Below the pieces are notes generated by a model. It made no database searches and had not been told where the DNA came from. It worked only from the letters and a program-made list of their open reading frames with translations. This document shows, in pieces, positions 36,317-48,052 of a stretch of 64,000 bases of DNA. Position 1 is the first letter of the stretch. Each line of letters opens with the position of its first letter. A program made the position numbers and the translations under genes. Source of the DNA: Cunninghamella blakesleeana (taxonomy: Eukaryota; Mucoromycota; Mucoromycetes; Mucorales; Cunninghamellaceae); NCBI GenBank assembly GCA_017871115.1, contig JAFCIZ010000005.1:868001-932000 (forward strand), given 5' to 3'.

Positions 36317-37155
36317 ATGATTAAACTTTTAATATTCTTATTATTACTATTAAAGTAAATCAGTCTTCTTTTTTATGTATAAAAAAATAAACGACAACAA
36401 GCAACAACTATATAAATATATATATATTTAACGATTTATCCATTATTATTATTATTCATGCTTTTTTATTAGTTTACAATATATATTATGTTTTCAAAAG
36501 AGATCACCTCCATTTACACAAACTTCTGATCTTCCAGCTCATCTTGGCACTTATACCCATTCACATGAAAATATAGAAAAACCAACTTATACTTGTAAAG
36601 TTATAGGCGAATGTGAGGAATGTAGTTCTCTTGAAAAAGTAATAAATAATAATAAAAAAAAGAACTTTATAACATATAAAAATAAATATATAAACTCATA
36701 TACACCTAACTAATATATATATATATATAACATAGAAAACAGCACCTTTTTGTTTAGAATACGGAAATAAGGAACCAGTACATTGTGAATGGGACGATCC
36801 AACATTAATATTGAATAGAAATGATACTTTAATAGATGATGATTATATATCTTTACCGACTTTTCAAGGTTGCCCTTGGGTGAAGCATATTGAAAAGTGG
36901 AAAATTATTAAATTTGAAGTAAGATATTAGAATGAAAAGAGATAGATAGAGGGAAAAAAAGGGATTGAGTTGGATTGGATTAAAAGGATATATATTTATT
37001 ATTATTGTTTTTCTTCATCCACTTCTCTTTCCTCGTTTTAGGTGATCAATTTTGTCGTTGCAGTTTTCTCGGTCTTAATATTAATATGGCGGCAAAGAAA
37101 ATTAGCAAGGGAAAAATATCAGCAATTAATACAAAGAATCGGTGTATCAGCTTAA
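36317..37155 (+). CDS. JTB-like single-pass membrane protein
   Basis: About 166 aa from four exons: 36317-36354, 36473-36638, 36736-36918, 37042-37155. No single long frame reveals it. The signal peptide is split by intron 1: MIKLLIFLLLLL from exon 1 joins NLQYILCFQKR in exon 2. The ectodomain carries the JTB-type cysteine pattern: CKVIGECEECS, then PFCLEYG, VHCEW and FQGCPWVK. A single membrane helix (VINFVVAVFSVLILIW) and a short basic tail finish it. Human JTB is a small type I membrane protein linked to mitochondria and cytokinesis; its molecular role is unclear. Family call rests on the cysteine spacing and topology. Confidence 0.72.
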
Positions 37156-37589
37156 TGAATAATATTTCATCATTTGTATAATAGGTTTTTTTTTAGAAAG
37201 TATAATAAATTTTTTTTTCATTAATATAATGAAGGTGTTGATTTTTTGAGCAATATATCAAAGGTAGTTTAAACAATATTCAAAAAAAGTTTGTAGTTTT
37301 TTTAGATATTATCAAGATATATGTATATATGTATATATATATATATATATATATAATTAAATAATATGATAAAGGTTTTTTTTATTATTAAAGATTAGCT
37401 TTTATTAAAAATAAACGCAAAATTAAAATTAATGATTATTTAAAAAGTGTAAATGATAAAAAGTATCTATAAAAAAATAAAAATTAAATAAATTTGTGTA
37501 TATATATGTATATATATAATGATTACATGTAGGGGGAATATATATAAGATGTACATTTCTATATAAAAAAAATTAAGGAGTATATATAA
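37156..37589. other. Convergent intergenic region
   Basis: About 430 bp between the convergent JTB-like and alpha/beta hydrolase genes, with a (TA)n run at about 37330-37356. No gene was seen. Confidence 0.5.
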
Positions 37590-39408
37590 TTATTGGGTAA
37601 AATCATGAATAGTCGAAATAATTTTCTTTTGCCAAGAAGGATAAAATAAAAAGGAAGCATGATCTAACCCATCCATGACTTCATTATCAATACGATTTTT
37701 TGTTAAATATTGATTTACTCTTGAAGAATTGACAATATTATCCATCTCTGATAAATACACTTTTGTTTTAGATGGCATTGAAGTAGTTACAAGATGTTTG
37801 GATTGTAAATGAGAGTTGCTATGACGTAATTTTGGAGTAACATAAAGAGCTAGTTGAAACCAATGAAAATGTCTAGAGATGAAAAATGCTATATATAATT
37901 CTGTTGAGGCAAAATATTTAACGATAGATTCACTAGCCGTCTTTGGGTTACGATATACAAAATTGGTGCAACTATAGGAAAAAAAAAAAAATAGAAGAAA
38001 AAGAAGGAAGGAAGAAAAAGGATTGGTTAATATATAAGAATAATAAGCAACTATCTTTTTTAAATAATTCCTTTTTTTATAAACATATAAAAAAAACTTA
38101 CACATCAGGATAATGAAGCATAAAACAAATAGGATCTAATAAAACAACAGAAGCAACTGATTTGGGAATATGTTGTAAGCAATACGAAGTAACGGCCGAA
38201 CCCAATGAGTGAGCAACAAATACAGCATTTTGAAAACCATGGCGGGATAATAATTGCTGTATATCGTGACTAATTTCATGCATGGTAGGGACATCTTCCA
38301 CACATCTCATCGCCACAAACGGTAATTCAATCAAAATAACAGGATTGTCCAATTGGAATAACTGATGTAAAAATGGAGCATAACACATTAAACCAGCACC
38401 TATACCATGAATAAAAATAATAGGTTTTTTATTCCGATTGCCATCACGAAACCAATAACAAATTCTTCCATCATCACCATTATCCTGATCATAAAAGCTT
38501 GAAGGGACTCGACTTTCAACAAAGTTCCATAATAATTCAGTTTGTACTGCTTCTGGACCATATTTTTTCATTTTGTACCCAAATTGTAAAATCATACCAT
38601 AAAATATTGTTGCTAATTGAATCCCAATATAAAATACCAAAGGGCGATGATAGGCTGTTAATGGATCTAAATTTTTTCTTCTGGATTGAACATTTTCATT
38701 ATATCCCTTTTGAAACGTGTATTTAAATCTATTTTGAAACTGCTGTACCATCCATTCCATATCTTGGAAGTTTTCATTTTGTAATACATCTTCTAATGGT
38801 GAATTAAAAAACGCCCAGCTTAACCTAATAATAGTAATTATATATATATAGAAAAATATAAAATAAAAAAAAAGAATCATAAGAAAAAAATTTCTTTTTT
38901 CGAAAAATAAAATATAATATAAAAGCTAAAATCCTTCATATAATAAATATTATTATTACCATTCCTTTATGTTGCCAGTATATATTTCATTTAATAAAGG
39001 AGGAAGTGAAGTTTGTTTTTTAATAAACCAACCAGGTAACCATTGATCCAAACGATCCACAGTTAAAAGACTATTCATAAATACAGATCTTCTCTGTTTT
39101 GAAGTTAAATGTACTTGAGGATTAATTTTTTCCATACGATTACGCGTAATATGGAAAAAGACATAAAACATCAATTCAGTCATAAGCCAATAATGAAACG
39201 TTGCAGGTAATATGTACATGTTGTTGTTGTTGTCATCCGTAATTATTGTGCTTGCAGCTGCTGTTATGGTATATGTAGAAAGAGCTGTTGACACTTGTGT
39301 AACATAAATATAATAAATAAAGTATAAAAAGGCAAATGGTGCGAGCCCCGTTTGACATATAGCCAAAGTATAAACAAGAATTCTTGATATAATATGATCT
39401 GGTAACAT
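37590..39408 (-). CDS. Membrane-anchored alpha/beta hydrolase
   Basis: About 517 aa from three minus-strand exons: 39408-38960, 38824-38102, 37971-37590. The first 90 residues contain two hydrophobic segments (YTLAICQTGLAPFAFLYFIY and HYWLMTELMFYVFFHI), so the enzyme is probably membrane-bound. The hydrolase fold begins around residue 290: PIIFIHGIGAGL (oxyanion hole), then VFVAHSLGS with the nucleophile Ser356, and a C-terminal DHASFLF with the likely catalytic His. The acid residue probably lies in the DNIV segment. It belongs to a group of fungal lipase/esterase-like proteins whose substrates are unknown. The start MLPDHI follows a CT-rich leader; a separate upstream frame to 39734 is not joined to it. 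Confidence 0.85.
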
Positions 39409-39931
39409 TAGATATAAGTAGTAAATATATACATAAAATAATAATAATAATAGGAAGAAGGATAAGGATTATAAAAAGAAAAAGGAAAAAGCGAAGAAGG
39501 GAAAAGAAAGAAAAAGAAAAAAGTTTTTTTTGAAAAAAAAAAAAAAAAAGAAAGTGAAAGAAAAGGAATTTTTTTTAAAATAAAAAAGTTTAAAATATAT
39601 ATAAAAAAAGGGGAAAGATGATGTTGATGCTTCTGAGTTTCAATAGTACATTTTTTATAAATTGTTAACAATTTTCTTTGGGGTTTTGGCAAAGAAGTCC
39701 ATCTTAATATTAAATAAACAGTGTTGAAACCCATTTCATTAAACCTATATATTTCCGAATTATTTCCAATTATCTTGCTAAAAAGGAGGTTATTGATTTA
39801 TTAATTTTATTTTTTTTTTCATGCTTCTATTTATGTTGTAACTTGGTTTATATGTTTTTTTATATTAATCTGAGATGATTTTAATACAAAATCGTTAATT
39901 TTTTTTAATGGGGAGTTTCAATAATATATCA
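39409..39931. promoter_or_regulatory. Promoter/leader of the alpha/beta hydrolase gene
   Basis: About 520 bp. From about 39455 to 39590 the + strand is purine-rich (GAA/AAG/AAA), hence CT-rich for the minus-strand gene, matching the leader composition elsewhere. Its minus-strand translation (to 39734) is Phe/Ser/Tyr low complexity and is not called as a gene. Confidence 0.4.
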
Positions 39932-41326
39932 TTAATAATTATATATTTCCCCATCAATGGACCATTTATTACTGAGATATTTGGGTTGTAGGTGATCTAA
40001 AAAGTGTTTCCTCCATAATTTAATAAATGATTCTAATTGAGGCCACTGTTCTTGTTCATGATCATTAACAATGATGGTTTTTTTTTCCTTTTCCATTAAT
40101 TGTTGAACGACAAAAGTACCATGATCAATAAAATTAGGTCCATGATACATGTCTTTTAATTGACAGCATGTTTCTAATAATTCATCCCATGGTAGATCCT
40201 TCAATGTTGGCGATGATGATTGATAGGTCTTCACTTTTTCTTCCAACTCTTTGGTTCTATATTCAGGTAATTTATCTTTAAATTTAACCAAGGCAGTGGC
40301 GGCTTTACGCACATATCTATTTTCTGCTGAATGAATCCATCCTTTCCCTTCCATTGGACAATCATACTGCTGAACGATTTCTTTTTTTAACTTTATAGCT
40401 TCATCTTCATATTTATCATGACAATGTTTACACAGTAATAGAAGATCCCGACTCTAAATTGTATATATGTATAGGTGCATTTATATGTATAAGTAGCATA
40501 TATATTTGTTTATATATTTTAAAATAAAATAAGAATAACAGTTAAAATTATGATAATATACATATTAGTTGCTTTTATTCTTCTTTCTCTCTCCCTCATT
40601 CTCTTTTTATAGCCCCTGCTTTCAACTTTTTATTATTTCCTTTTTTTAAAATTTATTAATATTAATTTTCCAGACGATTAGTTTCCTTTACCGATTTTGA
40701 TTTAATGCAAAGTGGCATAGCTTTTCTATACATATCAGGAACTACCAATCAAAATGAAAGAAATCCATAAAAAAGGTTTAATGTGATGAATTTTTTAACG
40801 AAGAAAAATACATCAACGCCACCCATCATTGCATTTTTTTTTTTTAATTTATATATATATATATATATATATATAATTATTTCTATTTACCAACATGGTG
40901 GGTTGTGAGCTCTTCCTTATTATTGCATACAACACAATTATTGGATCGATCTTCTATCATATAATCGTTTATATCATGTCCTTCGCCTTTTGCTTCAAAA
41001 ACAAGCTGAATAGATCTTTCTTGATTTAATACAATAGCTAAGTTTCTTTTCAAATACCAGTTTGCTTTTTTCCTTTTACATTTATAAATAATAAATATAA
41101 TAATATTAATAATGATAATATATATTATATTTCAGCGTGTATATATATCGTTATTATTATTATTATTATTATCAATTATGATTACTATTTTACTATAAAT
41201 ATATTTATGTTTTTACTCATTACAACGAAACATTAGCTTTTCATTTTTATTATAAACTTTCCAATTTTCATATATAACATTGGATTTCTTTGTTTGCATA
41301 TTTATTTTTTTCCTTTCAGCTGGCAT
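39932..41326 (-). CDS. Stand-alone EXD2 C-terminal-domain-like zinc protein
   Basis: About 287 aa from four minus-strand exons: 41326-41217, 41072-40891, 40741-40692, 40453-39932; phases agree. The protein begins MPAERKKINM. It then shows the block that follows the exonuclease domain in EXD2-type proteins: LMFRCNEKKANWYLKRNLA, IQLVFEAKGEG, then an HNH-like zinc-binding set NCVVCNNKEELTTHHVVP and LLLLCKHCHDKYEDEA. The rest is helical (AATALVKFKDKLPEYR; FIKLWRKHFLDHLQPKYLS). No DEDD 3'-5' exonuclease domain precedes it here, and only 332 bp separate it from the divergent chitin synthase gene. EXD2 works in DNA end processing and mitochondria in animals; whether this short form has nuclease activity is unknown. 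Confidence 0.78.
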
Positions 41327-41658
41327 GATATAATATGAGGTTACACGATAAAAAGAGAATAATAATAATAAATAACAACCTTCTATTTTTATTAACAATA
41401 AAATAAAGAAAATTTTTGGAAGAAGGAAATAAAGAAAATTAATAAAAATGGTCGATTGTTTTTTTAAAAATCTTTATTTGGTGAAAATTTTAACTTCCGT
41501 CTACTGATTTTTTTATACGTTTATTGTTTGTTATTATTGACATATATGTAAATAAGCATTTATTGGGGATGGTATATTTTATTTTTTGTTTTCTTTTTTC
41601 TTCCTTTCTCATCTTTATTTATTTATTTAAAAAATCTTTATTATTAATAATAATAAAT
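41327..41658. promoter_or_regulatory. Divergent promoter between EXD2-like and chitin synthase genes
   Basis: About 330 bp between start codons. The chitin-synthase-proximal part (41571-41645) is T-rich. No known operator was recognised. Confidence 0.4.
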
Positions 41659-44600
41659 ATGACTTCAGATAGAAAACCAACTGTTGAATCGAATGGTTTT
41701 TTAAATTCATGGATTAATGCATTAATATTTGGTAATGAAGAACCAACATCCAAAACAACACCTGTTTCTGTTATTGAGCCTCCCACTTCATCATCATCGT
41801 CTAATCAATCACATCAGTTGCCACAAAGACCTATATCCCACCCGTTACCAACCGTTCCTTTTCAACATCATAGTAATATTCAACACGAAACTCATCAATA
41901 TAATGTAAATAACCGATATCCAAGACCTTTACCTACAACACCAAATAATCATCCCCATTATCCTATTGATAATAATAATAATAATAATAATAATAATTAT
42001 CAGAGATATTCAAGTCCATTTCAACAAATTGGCAATGGTTTATCTATTCAACAACAGCAACAACAACAACCTCGCCCCCATTCATTTCATAATGCAGCAG
42101 TATACCAACCTAACCCAATAAGCAATCAAAATGAATTATTAGCTCCGATTTTGGCTCCTGTGGGGTCAACAGAAAATGAAAATTTAAATTTTAAAAATGA
42201 GCCAAAAAAATTTTCTTCACCTCCTCCTTCTTCTCCTCTTTATCAAAATCATGAATTTTTAGCAACTGATATTACTTTAAATGAAAATAATGATCTTTCA
42301 CAACAACAGGAAAAAGAAGTAAAAAATATAGAAAAAAGTCAACACGCTTTTAATGATAAAAATACTTCACCACTTCCTGTTTCTAAAAAGCACTATGGCC
42401 CAGCACCATTAAGAACAAGAAGACGATATGGCACAAAAAGATTGCAACTAACTAATGGTAATTTGATTTTGGAGAATCCTGTTCCTATGACGTACCTTAG
42501 TGTGGTGCCTAGAAAAGATGATGAGGAGTTTCGTAAGATGCGGTACACAGCTGCTACGTGTGATCCTGATCATTTTGTCTCTGAAGGGTATAAATTAAGA
42601 CAACAGTTGGACTTTAGAGAAACGGAGATTCATATTGTTATTACCATGTATAATGTAAAGTATACTTGTACATACATACATGTATATCTGGATATTAACT
42701 CACAATCTTTTTTTTTTTTTTTTAAAAAAAAAAAATATAAATATATATATGTCTACTTGTAGGAGGATGAAATTTTATTTGCAAGAACTATGCATGGTGT
42801 TATGCAAAATATTTATCACTTGTGCAGTTTGGAAAATTCAAAAACTTGGGGAACTGATAGTTGGAAGAAAGTTGTGGTTACCATTGTTGCAGATGGAAGA
42901 AAGATTATTCAACCTCGCGTACTAAACGTTTTATCAGCTATGGGTGTTTATCAAGAAGGATTGGCTAAAAATGTTGTAGATGATAAACCTGTCACAGCTC
43001 ATATTTATGAAGTAAGGATGATAGATATATATATACCAGTACAAAAGTAAGCACGACTTAACCCATACATATATTTTTTTAAATTTTATTATTAGTATAC
43101 AACACAAATATCATTTGATGAAAAATTAAAAAGACGTGGTGCTACCAAGGTAATTTATATACATATATAAATTATTATATGTTGTTGTTTATTTTATTTT
43201 ATACTTAGTTATCAAGTCATTGAATCCATTTCCTTTTTTTTTTTTTTATTACGAAATTATAGAAAATTGTACCTACCCAAATTATTTTTTGTCTTAAAGA
43301 AAAAAATGCCAAAAAGATTAATTCTCATCGTTGGTTCTTTAATGCTTTCAGTCAAGCATTACAACCAAAAGTATGTATCTTATTAGATGTAGGCACTCAA
43401 CCAGGTTATGGAAGTATTTATGAACTATGGAAATCATTTGATCGGAATGCCAATATAGCAGGAGCATGTGGAGAAATTAAATGTATGTTGGGCCCTGGTG
43501 GCTCCTATTTATTAAATCCTTTGGTAGCTGCGCAAAACTTTGAGTATAAAATGTCCAATATTCTCGATAAACCAATGGAAAGTGTATTTGGGTATATTGC
43601 TGTCTTACCAGGTGCCTTCTCTGCTTATCGTTATACTGCTTTACAAAACGATGTCAATGGTCATGGACCTTTGGAAAAATATTTTAAAGGGGAAACATTA
43701 CATAGTAATCATGGAGAAGACAATGAACATGGAGGGGGCAGCGGTCTATTTGAAGCTAATATGTATCTTGCAGAAGATCGTATTTTATGTTTTGAATTGG
43801 TAGCCAAAAAAGATGAAAAATGGTTATTACACTATTGTAAATCAGCCAATGCCACAACAGATGTTCCTGATCAGTTACCTGAGTTTATTTCTCAACGTCG
43901 TCGATGGTTAAATGGTAGTTTTTTTGCAGGGGTCTATGGATTATTACATTTTGCTTCGTTATGGAAAAGTCGTCATTCTTTTACAAGAAAAATCTTATTG
44001 ACAATTGAAGCCATTTATAATTTAATAAGTCTTATCTTTAGTTGGTTAGCTTTGGTAAAAATAAAATAGAATGAATAGTATTTTTATATACAGATATATA
44101 TGTAAGAAGAAGAAGAGCTTATTTATTAATTTATTATTACTTTATAATTGACTGTAGGCAAACTTATATATCACGTTTTTCTTTATTACCAAAAGTTTAG
44201 CTAATCCAACAACAGATCCATTCCCAAATGGCTGGGGTTCCAAGATATTTGATGTATGTCGATTTGTTTATCTTTTATTAATTGTAGTGATCTTTATTTG
44301 TTCCATGGGCAATCGACCTCAAGGGTAAATATATATTTTAAAAAAAAGGGATTGTCAAATATTTGTTTATGATTATTTATTTGTTTTATTGTTTACTATA
44401 TTAATTATACAGGGCAAAATGGTTATTTATGTCATGTTTGATTGGCTTTTCTATTCTTATGCTATATATTATGTTTGCTTCATTCTGGCTAATCTATAAA
44501 GGTGTAATGAATGCTGTCGAAACATTGGAATGGACAAATGATGTAGGAGAAAATACCAAATTAATTTTTGAAAATAGTAATTTAAGAAACATGGTCATGT

Positions 44601-45043
44601 CATTATTAGCTACCTATGGATGTTATTTTATGGCTAGTTGTCTTTATTTACAACCATGGCATATTTTCACAAGTTTACCACAATATCTTTTATTATTACC
44701 TGGTTATGTGAATATATTAAATATATATGCATTTTGTAATACTCATGATGTTAGGTAAGAATGATGGAAATACATGATATATTATTATTATTATTATATT
44801 TATTTATTTATTTTTTATGATGATTATTATTATTTTATTTAGTTGGGGAACCAAAGGTGATAATACAATTGAAAAAGATTTGGGTGTAGTAACAAAGGTA
44901 TCAAAAAAAGAAGGCGAAGTTGAGTTAGACATGCCATCAGATCCGCAGGATATTGAAAATGTTTATGGCGCAGCTCTTATGGAATTAGAAAGAAAAGTAG
45001 CACCCCCTAAGGTACATGATTATTATTATTAGTATTATGACTG

Positions 45044-45089
<46 letters not shown>

Positions 45090-45383
45090 AGGAATAACAT
45101 ATTAATTTATATATACTTATATATTATTTTATTTTAGACATCATCCAATTTAAATCAAGAAGATGGATTTAAATCATTTAGAACTCACTTGGTATTAATA
45201 TGGCTAGTATGTAATGCATTATTAATAACTGTTGTTACATCGAGCGAGTATGATACCATTTATGTACCATCTATGGGGAATAGTTACATGTTGGCTATTT
45301 TATGGACAAATGCTGGATTGGCTGCTTTTAAATTCGTTAGTGCAGTAATATTTTTAATTTTAAGACTCTTTAAAAGTTATTAA
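41659..45383 (+). CDS. Chitin synthase (division 1, class I-III type)
   Basis: About 1004 aa from eight exons: 41659-42654, 42763-43011, 43096-43149, 43263-44054, 44158-44324, 44413-44754, 44843-45011, 45138-45383. The first 290 residues are disordered, rich in Pro, Gln, Asn and His, with poly-N (AAT repeats near 41970) and poly-Q. The GT2 catalytic domain starts with [20 protein letters not shown] and includes VTIVADGR, the acidic [30 protein letters not shown] (about residues 603-606) and QRRRW (about 644), the processivity motif. SWGTKG follows near residue 867. Seven or so membrane helices surround the last motifs. It polymerises UDP-GlcNAc into cell-wall chitin at the plasma membrane. 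It lacks a myosin motor. A Chs4/Skt5-like partner is encoded at 134-1960. Confidence 0.97.
45051..45085. repeat. (AT)n microsatellite in a chitin synthase intron
   Basis: About 17 AT dinucleotides inside the last intron of the chitin synthase gene. Confidence 0.95.
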
Positions 45384-45875
45384 CAACAACAATAAAAAGA
45401 ATATAGAACATCACTTGTATATATATATGAATTGTTTTTATTGATTGATTGATTGATTGATTAATTGATTAAAAAAAAAAGAATAAGAATGATGAATATT
45501 TATATAATTGGCCAAACTATTATTAATATCTTTTACATAAAAAAGGAAAATATATATATTAATGCATTAACTAAAAAAAAGAAAAGAAAAATCATGTACT
45601 ATAATAAATAAAATAAATTGCATAAAAAAATAATAATTAACTATGTAGCGCGCTATAAACAAAAAATTAAAAATAAATGAATGAATGGATATGTGGATAT
45701 AGATCTATATGTAAAAAAGGTATTCGATAAAAATAAAAATAAATAAAAATAAAAAAAGAATTAAGAGGGCATATAAACATTGGGAATAATTTGATGAGTA
45801 TATATATATATATAAAAAAAAAAAAAAAAAAGAATTATAAAGAATATGTTGTCTTAATATATATATATATATATA
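45384..45875. other. Convergent intergenic region
   Basis: About 490 bp of AT-rich DNA between chitin synthase and the WWE-like gene. It contains a (GATT)n run at about 45442-45467 and TA-rich stretches near 45795 and 45857. No gene was seen. Confidence 0.5.
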
Positions 45876-46076
45876 TTATCGAGTGCATCGGCGAATATCA
45901 TAATAATAACCTGAACAGTATAATGAATTTGAAGTGCTTTTATAATAAATTTGACCTATACAACTTTGAAGCCAACCCTCACTATTAGAGTACCATAATG
46001 TTTCAAGTTGAGCTTGGGCATAAGGATCAAAAGAATGCCATCTAGATTGTGAATAATACATCCAAGAAATTGCCAT
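45876..46076 (-). CDS. Single-domain WWE-like protein
   Basis: A complete 66-aa frame from MAISWMYY to a stop. It fits a bare WWE domain: SWMYYSQSRWHSFDPYAQAQLETLW has the paired tryptophans and the W-x-x-F/Y-D-x-x-x-x-x-x-L-E pattern, and the end YCSGYYYDIRRCTR matches the closing beta-strand with IRR. WWE domains bind ADP-ribose units in ubiquitin and PARP pathways, usually as part of larger proteins. Amino-acid composition (Ser/Tyr/Trp/Gln) is unlike translated AT-rich junk. No partner exon was confirmed. It could be an intact small protein or one exon of an unrecognised gene. Confidence 0.55.
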   Translation of the reverse strand: MAISWMYYSQSRWHSFDPYAQAQLETLWYSNSEGWLQSCIGQIYYKSTSNSLYCSGYYYDIRRCTR

Positions 46077-46771
46077 TTTTTTAATAGGTATTTATATAAT
46101 GATTTTTAACGTGTAGTGATATGAGTATATGTGATTATGAGTTACTTTTTGTAATGGTTATTATTAATTTTTTTTTTTTTGCAAGTTGAATAAAATAAAA
46201 ATATTAAAACAGTGATAATGATAAAGAAGAAAAGAAACAATGGTTAAAAAAAAAAGATGAATTTTTATTTATATACGTTTTTTTTTTTTAACAAAAAATA
46301 TAAAGTTTGGCTTATTGGGCGATCTATCTGGTATAAAATCGTTTAATATATATAGCATAACCTATAAATAACATGCAAAGCTTTAAAAATATAATAACGG
46401 GGAAAGAAAGGAAGCGGGATTTAAAAGTAAACCATATAAACAATGCAAATTACGATTTAAGCTTTTATTTATTTTATAAAAAAGGGACAAATTAAACTTC
46501 ATTCTATAAAAAGCAATAGTTAGTCACCAGCCAGTTTTATTTTCATCAGCCCATTTCCTAGTATGTAATTTTATATACCAATTCAAAGCAAAAAAATAAA
46601 AATTAAAAAAAGCAAATATTAAATTAAAAGGTCTGTAACTTCTTACCAGCCTCTTTCATTTATAGAAATAAATATTTATATAAATATATATGAAAGACGC
46701 AGTAGAACGCCACAGTGCTTAGTCATAGATCGTTAGTTTCATTTCATTTACTATTATATATGAAGCCTATG

Positions 46772-46775
<4 letters not shown>

Positions 46776-46824
<49 letters not shown>

Positions 46825-46905
46825 GATATACACATATACACATATACACATATACATATAAACACATAAACACATATACACATGTACATGTATACATGTA
46901 TACAT
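46776..46905. repeat. (TA)n run followed by CATATACA minisatellite
   Basis: About 21 TA dinucleotides (46776-46817) followed by about 85 bp of short repeats of the type CACATATA, CACATAAA and CATGTATA. Confidence 0.9.
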
Positions 46906-46976
46906 TGACATATTTATTAATATATTCAAATTATGAAATAGATGACATTAAAAAGTTTTTAATTTTTCTTTTTCTT

Positions 46977-47008
<32 letters not shown>

Positions 47009-47994
47009 GTATAAAGGAACAATGGATGGTGTGAATATATATGTAATAAATAGTCAAAGCACTATGATAAGAAATGGAGTTTCACTTTTCCTCTTAGTAT
47101 TTCGCTATATTTGTAACGCTCTATTCCTATTATAGTAAGTTTAAAACCTTTCACCGGATTCCATCCGTTCAAAACGGCTTGTTTCCTTAAATCACTAAAA
47201 TGTATCGGAGGCGCTTTTTACTACTTTTCCTATGAACTATATATAAAATTAGAGATATGTGGCTTATTATGACTAAATAGAATAAAAAAATTCAACTTGT
47301 CCAATAAATGGAGTGAGATATAATATAAATCATTGAAACTTGGTCACGTTTGTATTTTTCAGTACAAGTAAAAAGATGCTGTTTTATATATTTTTGTAAA
47401 AAATTATAAAGGAAAAAGCTATTTTTTTTATTTCTCTTGAAAAATTATTAATTCTGATTTTTTTCGGTTGATCAAATTATAAAAAATTACATTAGGAATA
47501 TTTTATTTTGTACCATTTCCTTTCTCTTTTTTTTTTAATTATATATAAATTATAATATATTTGCTTTACGGTTATACGAATATTTTAACATTGGCTTTCC
47601 ATTTATTTATTTATTTATTTCCATAATTAGTAGTCGGCTACCATTTTATAAAATTCATTTATAAATAATATAGTCAATACAAATATATAGAAAAGTTTTT
47701 ACTATACCCGTTTCCATACCCAAAAATTCCAAAAAGATAGCCAGATGAAAATTAGTATTCTTTATTTATTATTAAATTAATACAAAAAGAATTATATGGA
47801 TGAGGGCAAGAGGTGGTGGTGTTGTGTGGTTTGGACATTTTACAGGTCAAATGAATCATAGGGAAAAGTAGAAATAGGGGCGATAAGGATATTATACAAT
47901 GATAATAGTAATAATAACAAACTATCTACACACACACACATATATATATATATCATTTACCTTGTTAAAAAAAGGTAAGAGTAATGAAAAAGTA

Positions 47995-48000
<6 letters not shown>

Positions 48001-48049
<49 letters not shown>
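48001..48049. repeat. (AG)n microsatellite
   Basis: An uninterrupted run of about 24 AG dinucleotides. This is the only long purely purine dinucleotide repeat seen in the window. Confidence 0.97.

Positions 48050-48052
<3 letters not shown>

Noticed and set aside
39408..39734. A 108-aa minus-strand frame upstream of the alpha/beta hydrolase
   Set aside because: Mostly Phe/Ser/Tyr runs from a CT-rich leader tract; it ends in a stop just at the hydrolase start and has no domain.
41524..41658. Upstream in-frame start for the chitin synthase
   Set aside because: It would add about 45 hydrophobic residues translated from the T-rich promoter; the ATG at 41659 begins the usual hydrophilic N-terminus.
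46681..46745. GC-richer patch considered as a snoRNA
   Set aside because: No convincing C/D or H/ACA box pair at correct spacing.
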